Assembly: GCF_014236795.1 (NCBI RefSeq)
Contig: NZ_CP049017.1
Span: forward strand, 1,156,001 to 1,220,000
Length of the DNA: 64,000 nt
Reading direction: 5' to 3'
Source of the DNA: Xanthomonas theicola
Lineage (GTDB): Bacteria; Pseudomonadota; Gammaproteobacteria; Xanthomonadales; Xanthomonadaceae
Part shown: positions 35,636-46,764 of the stretch, piece after piece
How positions within the stretch are numbered: the first letter of the stretch is position 1
How the letters are laid out: every line of letters starts with the position of its first letter
The notes under the pieces: generated by a model
The model's database searches: none
What the model was told of the DNA's origin: nothing
The model's input: only the letters and a program-made list of their open reading frames with translations
Position numbers and translations under genes: made by a program

Positions 35636-36655
35636 TCAAGGCGGCGGCACCTTGTCCAGCAGCGCGGCGACCAGGCGGTCGCCATCCCAGCCTTCGGCGG
35701 TGGCCTCGTAGCTGGGCAGCACGCGGTGGCGCAAGACGTCCGGCGCCACCGCGCGCACGTCGTCCGGGGTCACGAAGTCGCGGCCACCGAGCCAGGCGCG
35801 CGCACGCGCGCAGCGCTCCAGCGCGATCGAACCGCGCGGGCTCGCGCCCCAGGCGATGCGCCGCGCCAGCGCCGCGTCGTAGCCGCTGGCGTCGCGCGAG
35901 GCCAACACCAGTTCGATCAGGTAGCGCTCCAGCGGCGGCGCCATGTGCAGCGACAGCACCGCGCGCCGCGCGGCGAACACGTCCTCCAGCGGCAGCCGCG
36001 GCGGCGCGGCCTCGCCATGGTCCAGGGTCTCTCTAGCGCGCGCGCGCGCCAGGCGCAGGATCTCGGCCTCGGCGGCGGCCTCCGGATAGCCGATCCGCAC
36101 GTGCATCAGGAACCGGTCCAACTGCGCTTCAGGCAGCGGGAAGGTGCCCTCCTGCTCGATCGGATTCTGCGTCGCCATCACCAGAAACAGCTTCGGCAGC
36201 GCATAGGTATGCCGGCCGACGGTGACCTGGCGCTCGCCCATCGCCTCGAGCAACGCCGACTGCACCTTCGCCGGCGCGCGGTTGATCTCGTCGGCGAGCA
36301 GGATCGGATGGAAGATCGGCCCGGGCAGGAACTCGAAGCGGCTTTCCTGCGGCCGCCACACCTCGGTCCCGGTCAGGTCGGCCGGCAACAGGTCCGGGGT
36401 GAACTGGACGCGGGCGAAATCCGCTTCCAGCCGCGACGCCAGCACGCGGATCGCGGTGGTCTTGGCCAGGCCGGGCGCGCCTTCGACCAACAGGTGGCCG
36501 TCGGCGAGCAGCGCGACCAGCAACCGCTCCACCAGCGCGGACTGACCGACGATGGTTTCCGACAGGCCGTCGCGCAGCGCGAGGAAGGCCGCGTGCAGGC
36601 GTTGCTGCTCGGACGCGGCGGGAGGGGGGGCGAGGCTCGAGGGCGTGGTGTTCAT
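35636..36655 (-). CDS. MoxR-family AAA+ ATPase (bat cluster)
   Basis: The 339-residue AAA+ ATPase has the Walker A EGAPGLAKTTAIR, the Walker B ILLADEINRAPAKVQSALLE, sensor 1 VMATQNPIEQEGTFPLP and the Arg-finger region QLDRFLMHV. It heads moxR-DUF58-DUF4381-batA-batB-batD. It differs clearly from the MoxR at 20862-21815, so the chromosome carries two MoxR sub-families 15 kb apart. The start MNTTPSSLAP was chosen; the frame is open further upstream without conservation. Confidence 0.92.
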   Translation of the reverse strand: MNTTPSSLAPPPAASEQQRLHAAFLALRDGLSETIVGQSALVERLLVALLADGHLLVEGAPGLAKTTAIRVLASRLEADFARVQFTPDLLPADLTGTEVWRPQESRFEFLPGPIFHPILLADEINRAPAKVQSALLEAMGERQVTVGRHTYALPKLFLVMATQNPIEQEGTFPLPEAQLDRFLMHVRIGYPEAAAEAEILRLARARARETLDHGEAAPPRLPLEDVFAARRAVLSLHMAPPLERYLIELVLASRDASGYDAALARRIAWGASPRGSIALERCARARAWLGGRDFVTPDDVRAVAPDVLRHRVLPSYEATAEGWDGDRLVAALLDKVPPP

Positions 36656-36844
36656 GCGCCGAGTTTGACCTATCGGCGGCGAAATGGTTCTACCAATGCT
36701 GAGACCGGCGCCGGGGGAATTCAGACTTTCCTCATCGGCTGCACAAACGGCGACGGGAGAAGCCAAGGCCGCTCCCGTCGATCGCGCGACGCATCGCAGG
36801 CGAACGGGCGGCGCGCGCGCCGCGTCGTCGCTGCCGGCGGCGGC

Positions 36845-38740
36845 TCAGCCGGCGCGCTTGGCCACGCGCATCACCTTCGGCGTCACGAAGATCAGCAGCT
36901 CGGCCTTGCTCTTGCTGCGGCCACGCTTCTTGAACAGATTGCCCAGGAACGGGATATCGCCCAGGAACGGCACCTTGGAGATGCTGTTGCGGTCGCTGAA
37001 TTCGTACACGCCGCCGATCACCACGGTCTGGCCATCGTCCACCAGCACCGCGGTATTGATCTCGCGGCGGTTGATTTCCGGGATGGTGCCGTAGCCTTGC
37101 AGCGTCACGAAGCGCTCGACCTCGTCTTTCTTCACGTTCATGTTCAGGAAGACGCGGTTGTCGTCGGTGATGGTCGGGGTGACCTTCAGCTCCAGCAGCA
37201 CTTCCTTGAACTGCACGTTCGGCGTCGCCGCGGTACCGGCGGTGCCGCCGGTGATGGTGACATAGCCGATTTCCTTGCCTTGCTTGATCACCGCCTCGCG
37301 CTGGTTGGAGGTCACGATGCGCGGGTTGGAGATGACTTCGCCACGGCCTTCCTCCTGCAGCGCCGACAGCTCCAGATCCAGGTTGAAGTTCGATCCAAGC
37401 AAGGTATAGGCCAGGCTCGGCAACGACGTCGCATTGGTGAAGGTGGTCCCGCTGAGATCGACATTGAGCCCGCGCGTGGCCGACGTATTGCCACCGGTCG
37501 CGCCACTGCCGATAGTGGCGGTGTTGCCGCCGTAGGCCTTGGTACCGCCGATGCCGAACTTGGCGCCCAGGTCGCGGGCGAAGGTATCGGTGGCGATGAC
37601 GATGCGGCCCTCGATCAGCACCTGGTCGACCGGCCGGTCGATCACGTTGATCAGTTCGCGCATCTGCGCGATCTTCTTCGGGATGTCGCTGATCATCAGC
37701 GTATTGGTGCGCTCGTCGGCGACGATGCGACCGCGCGGCGACAGGAAGCCGTTGTCGGTCTGACCACTGCCGCTGCCTCCGCCACTACCGCCTCCGCCGC
37801 CACTGCCTCCGCCAATGCCCTTGGCCTCGGTCAGCGCCTTGAAGATCGTGGAAGCGCTGTGGTAGTTGATCTGGATGTAGTCGGTGGTCAGGTCCTCGCG
37901 GTTCTCGATCGCGATCCGCGCGTCTTCCTTGTCCTGCTCGAACTTGGCCAGTTCCTGCTGTGGGGCGACCCAGACCACGGCGCCGTCGCGGCGCTTGTCC
38001 AGGCCCTTGGCGCGCAGCACGATGTCCAACGCCTGGTCCCACGGCACGTTGACCAGGCGCAGGGTCACGCTGCCCTGCACGGTGTCGGAGGCGACGATGT
38101 TGAGGTTGGATTCCTCGGCGATCAGCTGCAGCACCGTGCGCACCGGCACGTCCTGGAAGTTGAACGTCACCGGGCGCCCGCTGTAGCCGCGCGCGGCGAC
38201 CTGCGCGGCCGCCTGGCTGACCGTGGCCGCGCTGACCGCGCCTACCGCCGGGGTCGCGGCGCGCGGCGAGATCTCCACCACGTACTCGTTGCCAGCCTGG
38301 TAGGCCAGCGACTCGAACGCGCCTTTGGTGCTCAGCACCAGTTGCGTGCCGCCGGCGTACGGCTTGGCGTCGATGCGCTGTACCGGGGTGGCGAAGTCGA
38401 TGACGTTGAGCGGACGCTGCAGCTCCGCCGGCAGCGACGCGTTGCCGACGTCGACCACCACGCTGTTGCCCTGGGTGCGCAGGTCCGGGCTCGCGCCCTG
38501 GCCGCTGAAGCGCAGGATCAGCCGCCCCGCATCGCCGTCGCCGCGCTTGAAATCGATCTTCGACACCGCGAGTTTGGCCGGCGCCTGGACCGGCGCCGGT
38601 GCGGCCGCTGGCGCCGCCGGCGTCGCCAGTGCCACACCCATCGCGGCCGAGCTCGCCAGCATCGCCAACCCCAATGCGCATCGCCGCACCGTCGCGTAGC
38701 GCCGGATAGGACGCAGGCTCAGGGCTTTGGAAAAAGTCAT
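36845..38740 (-). CDS. pilQ: type IV pilus secretin PilQ
   Basis: The 631-residue outer-membrane secretin is the exit channel for type IV pili. The signal peptide is followed by one AMIN domain (about 60-155, peptidoglycan binding), a secretin N0/STN region (VTFNFQDVPVRTVLQLIAEE), an N1 domain interrupted by a Gly/Ser-rich loop (GIGGGSGGGGG), and the secretin core (about 415-620) ending VPFLGDIPFLGNLFKKRG and LLIFVTPKVM. Many Xanthomonas PilQ proteins carry two AMIN domains; only one is clear here. It is last in pilMNOPQ. The start at 38740 follows GGGGATAG; MIDYGDST at 38764 is an alternative. Confidence 0.94.
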   Translation of the reverse strand: MTFSKALSLRPIRRYATVRRCALGLAMLASSAAMGVALATPAAPAAAPAPVQAPAKLAVSKIDFKRGDGDAGRLILRFSGQGASPDLRTQGNSVVVDVGNASLPAELQRPLNVIDFATPVQRIDAKPYAGGTQLVLSTKGAFESLAYQAGNEYVVEISPRAATPAVGAVSAATVSQAAAQVAARGYSGRPVTFNFQDVPVRTVLQLIAEESNLNIVASDTVQGSVTLRLVNVPWDQALDIVLRAKGLDKRRDGAVVWVAPQQELAKFEQDKEDARIAIENREDLTTDYIQINYHSASTIFKALTEAKGIGGGSGGGGGSGGGSGSGQTDNGFLSPRGRIVADERTNTLMISDIPKKIAQMRELINVIDRPVDQVLIEGRIVIATDTFARDLGAKFGIGGTKAYGGNTATIGSGATGGNTSATRGLNVDLSGTTFTNATSLPSLAYTLLGSNFNLDLELSALQEEGRGEVISNPRIVTSNQREAVIKQGKEIGYVTITGGTAGTAATPNVQFKEVLLELKVTPTITDDNRVFLNMNVKKDEVERFVTLQGYGTIPEINRREINTAVLVDDGQTVVIGGVYEFSDRNSISKVPFLGDIPFLGNLFKKRGRSKSKAELLIFVTPKVMRVAKRAG

Positions 38741-38760
38741 CGTGCTATCCCCATAATCAA

Positions 38761-39300
38761 TCATTGATCGTCCAGCGCCACGGCGGCCGGACGTTCCAGC
38801 CAACCGCCGGCGCCATCCGGCACCAGTTCAATCACATCGATGCGATCCTCGTGCACTCCGGTCACGCGGCCATCGCTCTGTCCCAGGTACACGCCGGGCC
38901 GGACCCGGTAGGTCACCTTGTCCGGCGCCATCACCAGCGCCACCTGGCCCGCGCCGCTGCCGAGCGTGCCGACCATGGTCAGGCTGTCCAGCGGGAACTG
39001 CTCCAGCGGTTCCTTGCGCCGGTTCGGGTCCGGGCGCAGGCCGTTGTTGCCGTCCGGGTTCGCCCAGGCATCGCTGAAAGGATCGCGCATGCCCTGCGCC
39101 GCGTACTCGAAGGTCTCGAACTGCTGCATCACCGGCAGCGGCTCCAGCGGCTGCGCCGGCCGCGCCCGCACTTCCTTCACCCAATTGTCCAGGTTCGGCG
39201 CATCGCCCGGCGTGCTGTTCACGCCACGGCCGCATGCGCCGAGCAGCAACGCCAGCGCCAGTCCGGCCGCACCCCCGAATGCCTTGCCATGCCGGTTCAT
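38761..39300 (-). CDS. pilP: pilus assembly lipoprotein PilP
   Basis: The 179-residue lipoprotein has a signal ending ALALLLGACGRG (lipidated Cys near residue 23). A flexible region is followed by the beta-sandwich that binds PilQ (MRDPFSDAWANPDG; LTMVGTLGSGAGQVALVM; VRPGVYLGQSDGRVT). It links the PilMNO inner-membrane platform to the secretin. Its ATG overlaps the pilO stop (ATGA at 39297-39300). Confidence 0.94.
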   Translation of the reverse strand: MNRHGKAFGGAAGLALALLLGACGRGVNSTPGDAPNLDNWVKEVRARPAQPLEPLPVMQQFETFEYAAQGMRDPFSDAWANPDGNNGLRPDPNRRKEPLEQFPLDSLTMVGTLGSGAGQVALVMAPDKVTYRVRPGVYLGQSDGRVTGVHEDRIDVIELVPDGAGGWLERPAAVALDDQ

Positions 39301-39962
39301 ACGCCACCGCCCTGCTTGGATCCCTTCTTCGCCTCGGCCTCCTGCTCGGCCATTTCCTTGTCGTCGAGGTAGCGGTAGGTCTTCACCGTGCCGGACAGTT
39401 CCAGCTCGCCGCGCGCGGTGATGCCGGTCGCCTTGTCGCGCGGCTTCAGGTTGATGTCGTGCATGGTCAGGATCACCACTCGCGGCAGCGACGCCACGCC
39501 GCTGACGAAGGCGCCGAACTGGTGGTAGCTGCCGACCATGCGCAGCGCGATCGGTTTTTCCGCATAGAACTCCTTCGGCGATTCCGGTCCTGGCTGGAAC
39601 AGCTCGTTGGCCAGGCCGCTGGACAGCGCAGTCTGCGAGATGTCGATGATCAGGTCGGGCATTTCGGTCTTGCTCGGCAGTTGCCGCAGCATCTGCTGCA
39701 GCACCTGCTCCATCTGCGCCAACTGCTGTTTCAGCGGCTGCAGGTTGACCGCGCGGCTCTGCTCCTTCTCGAACGAGGCGCGCAACTCGGATTCCTTCTG
39801 CTCCAGCGACCCCAGTTCGTCGCGCTTGGCACCGATCAGCAGGAACCACGCCAGGATCAGAATGAACAACGCCAGCAGCACGCAGAAGCCGACCTTGGCC
39901 TGCTGCGGCCAATTGCCGATGTTGTTGAAGTCCAGTTCTTTCAGGTTGATTTTCTTGCTCAT
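39297..39962 (-). CDS. pilO: type IV pilus inner-membrane protein PilO
   Basis: The 221-residue protein has a short cytoplasmic start (MSKKINLKELDFNNIGNWP), one membrane helix (VGFCVLLALFILILAWFLLI), a coiled coil (about 48-95, rich in Glu/Gln) and a ferredoxin-like periplasmic domain (MVGSYHQFGAFVSGVASLPR). It pairs with PilN. A Lys/Glu-rich C-terminal tail (EMAEQEAEAKKGSKQGGG) is present. The start overlaps the pilN stop by ATGA. Confidence 0.95.
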   Translation of the reverse strand: MSKKINLKELDFNNIGNWPQQAKVGFCVLLALFILILAWFLLIGAKRDELGSLEQKESELRASFEKEQSRAVNLQPLKQQLAQMEQVLQQMLRQLPSKTEMPDLIIDISQTALSSGLANELFQPGPESPKEFYAEKPIALRMVGSYHQFGAFVSGVASLPRVVILTMHDINLKPRDKATGITARGELELSGTVKTYRYLDDKEMAEQEAEAKKGSKQGGGV

Positions 39963-40719
39963 GACGCCGGTCCCTGTTGCGCTGGCGTGGCGGCAGGCGT
40001 GGGCGCCGCGGCCGGCGGCGTGGCGGGTGCGTTGGGTGCGGGCGCGGGCGTCGCCGCGGACGTCGGCGGCGTGGCGCCAGCCGGTGCCGGTGTTTGTGGC
40101 GGTGCGGGTGCCGCAGCTGGCGCGCCCGGCGCCACCTCCGCCGTGTCGGCCGGCACCGGCAGCTTGACCCTGAGGGTGAACACGTAGGGCAACGCCTTGG
40201 CGTCGGCGATCGGCCCCTTGACGTCCTTCTCCTGTGCCTTGGCCTCGATGACCGACAGCTCCGGGTTGGTCATCCAGCCCGAACCCTCAAGGTTGCGCAT
40301 ATAGGCGCTGACCCGCGCATTGGACTGCGAGCGCCCTTCCAGGGTCAGGATGTCGCCTTCCTGCTTGACCGCGGTCAACACCACGCCGTCGGGGATGGTG
40401 CGCACCAGCGAGTCGAACAGGTGCACCATCTGCGAGCGCTTGGCCTGCAGTTCCTCGATGACCCGCTTGCGTGCCAGCAGGCGCCGCTTCTGTTCGTCGA
40501 GTCTGTTGATTTCCGTGTTCTGCGCCTTGACCTTCTCGATCTCCGCTTGCAGATAGGCGTTGCGCTCGTTCTGCCCGGTGACCTGGCTGTCGTAGTAGAA
40601 CCAGATCAGCAAGGCCAGCAGCACGCCGCCCAGCGCGGCCAAACCCAGCATGGTGTAGAACTCGCGCTCGCGCTGCTTGCGCCGCTCCGCCCGCCAGGGC
40701 AGCAGATTGATCCTTGCCA

Positions 40720-40720
<1 letters not shown>
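39959..40720 (-). CDS. pilN: type IV pilus inner-membrane protein PilN
   Basis: The 253-residue protein starts MARINLLPWRAERRKQRE, whose INLLPWR motif inserts into the PilM groove. A membrane helix (LAALGGVLLALLIWFYY), a coiled coil and a periplasmic ferredoxin-like domain follow. The C-terminal 65 residues are an Ala/Pro-rich low-complexity tail (about 190-253), longer than in many PilN proteins. It is joined to pilM by a TGATG overlap. Confidence 0.95.
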
Positions 40721-41952
<1,232 letters not shown>

Positions 41953-41994
41953 CTATACTCTGCGCCAAGAAATCTGCAATCGGAATCTCTCTCG

Positions 41995-44424
41995 ATGCCC
42001 CGTCTTCGTCGTTGGCTGCGCTGGGCGCTGGTCATGTTCGTCGTCCTCGCCCTGGCCGGAGCCGCCGCCGCCGGCGGGCTGTACTACGCGGTCTCCTCCA
42101 AGCTTCCCGACGTGCAGACGCTGCGCCAGGTGAAGCTGCAGGAACCGATGTACGTCTATGCCAGCGACGGCAAGCTGATGGCCCTGTTCGGCGAGACCCG
42201 GCGCTATCCAATCACCATGAAGGACGTGCCCGAACGGCTCAAGCAGGCATTCCTGGCCACCGAGGACGCGCGCTTCTACCAGCACGGCGGGGTCGACTAC
42301 AAAGGCATCGCACGCGCCGTGTGGCTGCTGGCCACCACCAACGATAAGCGCGTGCCGGGCGGGTCGACCATCACCCAGCAGGTCGCCCGCCAGTTCTTCC
42401 TGAGTTCCGAGTACAGCTATACCCGCAAGTTGGCCGAGATCCTGCTGGCGCGCAAGATCGAGGCCAAACTGAGCAAGGACGAGATCTTCGAGCTGTACCT
42501 CAACAAGAGCTTCTTCGGCAACCGTGCCTACGGCGTGGCCGCGGCGGCGGAGTACTACTACGGCAAGAAGCTCAACGAACTGAGCCTGGACGAGATGGCC
42601 TCGCTAGCCGGCATCCCCAAGTTCCCGTCCAGCGGCAACCCGGTCAGCAATCCCGAGCGCGCCAAGCAGCGCCGCGACAACTACGTGCTCAGCCGCATGG
42701 CCGCCCTGGGCTTCATCACCCCGGCCGAGGCCGAGGCGGCCAAGGCGGTGCCGATGCACGCCGCCCCGCACGAGCGCCCGATCGAGGTCGAATCGCCCTA
42801 CGTGGCCGAGCTGGTGCGCCAGGAGATGATCGCGCGCTTCGGCGGCGACGTGCTCGACAAGGGCTACCACGTCACCACCACGATCGATACGCAACTGCAG
42901 GGCGCCGCCAACCATGCGGTGCGTCAGGGCCTGGTGATCTACGACCGGCGCCATGGCTGGCATGGCGTGGAGCAGCATTTCGAGGTGCCCGCCGACGCCG
43001 ACGCGGCCGCGCTGGCCGCGCATTTGTCCGGCACCTACGCGCAGGGCGGCATGCTGCCGAGCATCGTCGCCGCCACCGCCACCGCCAGCGATGGCAGCGC
43101 CACCGTGGTCCTCGCCAACAAGACCGAAGTGGTGCTGCCGACCGCGTCCAGCCGCTGGACCGGGCGCAGCCCCGCCGCGCTGCTCAAGCGCGGCGATCTG
43201 GTGCGTATCCAGGCCGGCGACAAGCCGGGCGAGTGGGAAGTCACCCAGCTGCCGCGCGGGCAGTCGGCGCTGGTGTCGCTGGACGCCTCCAACGGCGCGC
43301 TGCGCGCCCTGGTCGGCGGCTTCAGCTATGCCGGCAACAAGTTCAACCGCGCCACCCAGGCGCGGCGCCAGCCGGGCTCCAGCTTCAAGCCGTTCCTGTA
43401 CGCGGCCGCGTTCGAGAAGGGCTTCAACCCGGCCTCGATCGTGCTCGACGCGCCGGTGGTGTTCCGCGACCGCCGCGGCAAGACCTGGTCGCCGCAGAAC
43501 GACGGCGGCGGCTTCCGCGGCCCGATGCGCCTGCGCGAGGCGCTGGTGCAGTCGCGCAACCTGGTGTCGGTGCGCCTGCTCGACAGCATCGGCGTGGACT
43601 TCGCTCGCAAGTACATCAGCCAGTTCGGTTTCCAGGAAGCCGAACTGCCGCCCAACCTGTCGATGTCGCTGGGTACCGCGTCGCTGACCCCGCTGTCGGT
43701 GGCGCGCGGCTATGCGGTGTTCGCCAACGGCGGCTCGCGGGTGACCCCCTGGATCATCGACAAGATCACCGACCGCGACGGTAATGTGCTGTTCCAGGAG
43801 CATCCGCCCACCGCCTGCCGCAGTTGCGGCAGCGTCGGCGCCAGCACCGCCCCGGCCAGCCAGGTGGTCGACGGCTTCAACTTCGGCGCCGCCACGCCGC
43901 CGCCGGCCGCCAAGCCCGCCGCGGCGGCGCCGGCGGCGATCGAAACAGCGAAGACCGACCCCGAGGCCAAGGTGGCGCCGCGCGCGATCGACGAGCGCAT
44001 CGCTTATCAGTTGGTGTCGATGATGCGCGATGTGGTCCAGCGCGGCACCGGCACCCCCGCCAAGGTGCTGGGACGCGAGGATGTCGGCGGCAAGACCGGC
44101 TCCACCAACGACCATCGCGACGCCTGGTTCTCCGGCTTCGGCGGCCCTTACGTGACCACCGTATGGGTTGGCCGCGACGACTTCCGCTCGCTCGGCTACC
44201 GCGAGTACGGAGGCAGGGCGGCGCTGCCGATCTGGATCGACTACATGCGCGTGGCGCTGCAGGACAAGCCGATCGCCGGCAACGACCCGCCGGCCGGCAT
44301 GGTCCAGGCCACGCTCAACGGCGCCACCGAGTGGATCAAGGTCGAGGACATGGATCGCATCCAGGAGTTCGACAACGACCTGCAGGACCAGAAGACCGAC
44401 GATGCGGCGTTCGATATTTTCTGA
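41995..44424 (+). CDS. ponA: class A penicillin-binding protein 1A
   Basis: The 809-residue bifunctional peptidoglycan synthase has a single N-terminal membrane helix ([20 protein letters not shown]). The GT51 domain (about 55-230) carries the catalytic Glu in [17 protein letters not shown] and [16 protein letters not shown]. An OB-like/linker region precedes the transpeptidase domain with the Ser nucleophile in [20 protein letters not shown] in [10 protein letters not shown] and [13 protein letters not shown]. An Ala/Pro-rich insertion with CRSCGSV lies near residues 605-660. The ponA-pilM divergence is the usual arrangement in gamma-proteobacteria. The [10 protein letters not shown] start at 41995 was chosen over an unlike upstream extension. 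Confidence 0.96.
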   Translation: MPRLRRWLRWALVMFVVLALAGAAAAGGLYYAVSSKLPDVQTLRQVKLQEPMYVYASDGKLMALFGETRRYPITMKDVPERLKQAFLATEDARFYQHGGVDYKGIARAVWLLATTNDKRVPGGSTITQQVARQFFLSSEYSYTRKLAEILLARKIEAKLSKDEIFELYLNKSFFGNRAYGVAAAAEYYYGKKLNELSLDEMASLAGIPKFPSSGNPVSNPERAKQRRDNYVLSRMAALGFITPAEAEAAKAVPMHAAPHERPIEVESPYVAELVRQEMIARFGGDVLDKGYHVTTTIDTQLQGAANHAVRQGLVIYDRRHGWHGVEQHFEVPADADAAALAAHLSGTYAQGGMLPSIVAATATASDGSATVVLANKTEVVLPTASSRWTGRSPAALLKRGDLVRIQAGDKPGEWEVTQLPRGQSALVSLDASNGALRALVGGFSYAGNKFNRATQARRQPGSSFKPFLYAAAFEKGFNPASIVLDAPVVFRDRRGKTWSPQNDGGGFRGPMRLREALVQSRNLVSVRLLDSIGVDFARKYISQFGFQEAELPPNLSMSLGTASLTPLSVARGYAVFANGGSRVTPWIIDKITDRDGNVLFQEHPPTACRSCGSVGASTAPASQVVDGFNFGAATPPPAAKPAAAAPAAIETAKTDPEAKVAPRAIDERIAYQLVSMMRDVVQRGTGTPAKVLGREDVGGKTGSTNDHRDAWFSGFGGPYVTTVWVGRDDFRSLGYREYGGRAALPIWIDYMRVALQDKPIAGNDPPAGMVQATLNGATEWIKVEDMDRIQEFDNDLQDQKTDDAAFDIF

Positions 44425-44439
44425 CGGCCGCGAGACTTA

Positions 44440-45288
44440 GAACCTGTTCATGATCTTTCCCGGGTAGTGCAAACTCTGCGGACGCGCACAAAGACGTATC
44501 CGAGTGACATGAGCCGGGAGCGGTTCGAGCAGATCCGCTCCATTCTGGAGCAGGCGCGCAAGCGTACCAAGCCACGGACCGTGGATCTGTAGGACGTGTG
44601 GTGCGCGGTGCTGTACCTGCTGCGCACCGGCTGTCAGTGGCGAGCGCTGCCCAGCGACTTCCCGAAGTGGCGCACCGTGCACTGCTACTTTGCCAAGTGG
44701 AGCGAACCAGACGATGAAGGAGTGAGCCTGCTGGAGCGGGCGCTCAAAAAATCAGGTTGGCGCGGCCCGCCAGAGACAGGGGCGCAACGCTTGCAGCACG
44801 TTCTTGATCGTGGACGCACAGAGCGTGAAGAACACGGACACGGCCGGCCAGAAGGGTTATGACGCGGGCAAGAAGGTCTCGGGGATCAAGCGTCGCATCG
44901 CCGTCGATACCCAAGGCCTGCCGCATGCGGTCGCGGTGACGACGGCGGAAGTGACCGACCGCAAAGGCGCGCTCCAATCCCTGGATCGTTGCAAGCCGAA
45001 CCTGGGACACGTGCAAAGCCTGTTGTGCGATAGCGGCTATACCGCAGAACCATTCGCCGAAGGCGTACGAGAGATCCTGGGCAAGCAAGTCACGGTGCAG
45101 ATCGCCAAACGCAGCGAACTGCACATCTTCAAGGTCATGCCCAAGCGCTGGAGCGTCGAACGCAGCTTTGCGTGGCTGGAAAAGAACCGAAGGCTATGGA
45201 AGAACTGCGAGCGCAAGCTCAACGCCAGCTTGCAGTTCATCCACCTGGCATGCCTGACACTACTACTCAAAAGATCGTGAACAGATTC
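44440..45288 (+). mobile_element. IS5-family element, complete ends but decayed
   Basis: The 849-bp element has ends GAACCTGTTCATGATC and GATCGTGAACAGATTC and the 3-bp duplication TTA (44437-44439 and 45289-45291). Another fragment of the same element is at 12226-12578 and a 5' piece in reverse orientation at 47631-47779. It lies 15 bp after the ponA stop, directly against the mini-element at 45292. Confidence 0.88.
44510..45280 (+). pseudogene. IS5-family transposase with stop and frameshift
   Basis: The sequence reads MSRERFEQIRSILEQARKRT, then a TAG at 44590-44592 in the position between VDL and DVWCAVLYLLRTG. It runs on in frame to LLERALKKS, where a frameshift at the A-rich stretch near 44750 changes frame until LIVDAQSVKNTDTAGQKGYD. 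The C-terminal half is intact (IKRRIAVDTQGLPHAV; CDSGYTAEPFAEG; WSVERSFAWLEKNRRL), with D, D and E visible. It cannot make a full transposase. Confidence 0.85.
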
Positions 45289-45291
45289 TTA

Positions 45292-45551
45292 GAGCCTGTT
45301 CAAAGTCTGCTCGACTTATCCGATCCTATGGATGAGGAGAGCCCGTGCGCGAACAATGCCTGTCGGCATGGCGCCTGCTGGCCGTAGCGCTCCAGAAACG
45401 CCGGCAGACTCAGGCCGGCCTGGAACCGGATCAGGTACTTTTTCCTCCCCATGGCACCGGCCTGTTGTGGATCAGACAGATGCAGCTTTGCAGACGCCTG
45501 GACCAAGGGATGCGACTGATGGGGAATCAGGAAAGACTTTGAACAGGTCTC
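45292..45551 (-). mobile_element. mini-element derived from an IS1595-like transposon
   Basis: The ends are inverted repeats (GAGCCTGTTCAAAGTCT at the left; GAGACCTGTTCAAAGTCT read inward from the right). Inside, a minus-strand frame (45506-45300) encodes KKYLIRFQAGLSLPAFLERY, which resembles the N-terminus of IS1595-family transposases, and then runs off into unrelated sequence. I infer an internal deletion that left a 260-bp non-autonomous derivative. No clear 8-bp target duplication was found. Confidence 0.6.
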
Positions 45552-45744
45552 AGGAGCGGGGACTTGGGACTCGGCGGGTCCCGGTGCCGAGGCGGCGATG
45601 CTGGCGGGATCGCCACTGGGCGGACGCCGGGTCGCCGAGGCCGGTCGAGCGGACGGCAGCGCCTGTCCCGCGCGTTAACCGCGCTGCATGCCGGCGTCAC
45701 CGCGCTGTTGTACAGTCCAGGCAGGCTTTGAGGGAGGCGGCACC

Positions 45745-46392
45745 ATGCATCACGCTCGGCAACATGCCCAGACCCGCACCCACGAACGCCGCCGCCGGCT
45801 GGCCCACGAAGCCGCTCGGCTGATGGCCGAGGGCGGCATCAGCGACTTCCACCAGGCCAAGCTGAAAGCGGCCGACCGGCTCGGTATCCACGACGATGCC
45901 TCGCTGCCGCGCAACCGCGAGATCGAGGACGCGCTGCGCGAGCATCGGCGCCTGTTCGCCGGTCCCGATCACGCCGGCAGGCTGCGCCTACGGCGCGAGG
46001 CGGCGCTGCGCGCGATGGACTTCCTGCGTGGGTTCGCACCGCGCCTGGTCGGCGCGGTGCACGACGGCACCGCCGATGCCAACAGCCCGGTGCAACTGCA
46101 CCTGCACAGCGACGACGCAGAAGCGGTGGCGCGCTTTCTGGAAGAACACCGGATCCCGGCCGAATCGCGCACGCGCCGGCTACGCCTGGACCGCGAACGC
46201 AGCGAGGGCTTCCCGGTGTGGCTGTTCGCCGCCGAGGAGCTGACCTTCGACCTGACCGTGCTGCCCTACGATGCGCTGCGCCAGGCGCCGCTGTCGCAGG
46301 TCGACGAAAAGCCGATGCGGCGCGCCTCGGAAAGCCAGCTGCGGCAGCTGCTGGCCGAGCAGGACATCGCCGGCTACCGGCAGCACCGCTGA
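45745..46392 (+). CDS. conserved protein of unknown function
   Basis: The 215-residue protein is soluble, with no signal or membrane segment. It starts MHHARQHAQTRTHERRRR behind GGGAGG. The N-terminal part is helical (LAHEAARLMAEGGISDFHQA; RLGIHDDASLPRNREIEDAL) and the C-terminal half has alternating strands and helices (PVQLHLHSDDAEAVARFLEE; GFPVWLFAAEELTFDLTVL). Similar proteins seem common in pseudomonads and xanthomonads and are sometimes labelled nucleotidyltransferase-like; I see no catalytic motif that proves it. IS copies lie on both sides. Confidence 0.75.
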   Translation: MHHARQHAQTRTHERRRRLAHEAARLMAEGGISDFHQAKLKAADRLGIHDDASLPRNREIEDALREHRRLFAGPDHAGRLRLRREAALRAMDFLRGFAPRLVGAVHDGTADANSPVQLHLHSDDAEAVARFLEEHRIPAESRTRRLRLDRERSEGFPVWLFAAEELTFDLTVLPYDALRQAPLSQVDEKPMRRASESQLRQLLAEQDIAGYRQHR

Positions 46393-46468
46393 GCGTCCTC
46401 GCGCACGGGTTCTACCCTGTTATCACGGACACTGACGAGAAGGCCGATGCGGCCGATGAGGAGTGTTC

Positions 46469-46756
46469 ATGTCGAAGCGAAGAAAGTTCAGTGTGGAGTT
46501 CAAGCGTGGTGCGCTTGAACAAGCTAGCCAGCCGGGCGTCAGTTGTGCACAGGTGGCTCGGGAGCTGGGTATCCGTGACAACCTGTTGACCCGCTGGAAG
46601 CGTGAGGCCACAAGCCGAGGCAACGGTGCCTTTGCTGGCGCGGGCACACCACGCGATGAGGAGCTGGTGCGTCTGAAGCGTGAACTGGCGCGGGTGAAGA
46701 AGGAACGGGATTTTTTGCGCGAAGCGGCGACGTTCTTTGCCAAGGGATCATCCTGA
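46469..46756 (+). CDS. IS3-family transposase OrfA
   Basis: The 95-residue OrfA has the [23 protein letters not shown] with [18 protein letters not shown] and a coiled-coil tail ([20 protein letters not shown]) ending FFAKGSS. The ATG at 46469 has GAGGAG upstream. orfB lies in the -1 frame. Confidence 0.85.
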   Translation: MSKRRKFSVEFKRGALEQASQPGVSCAQVARELGIRDNLLTRWKREATSRGNGAFAGAGTPRDEELVRLKRELARVKKERDFLREAATFFAKGSS

Positions 46757-46764
46757 GGTATCAG

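Noticed and set aside
33686..38767. 1693-codon plus-strand frame
   Set aside because: It covers five minus-strand genes (batA to pilQ) with well-known motifs; no homologous giant protein is known and composition is shadow-like.
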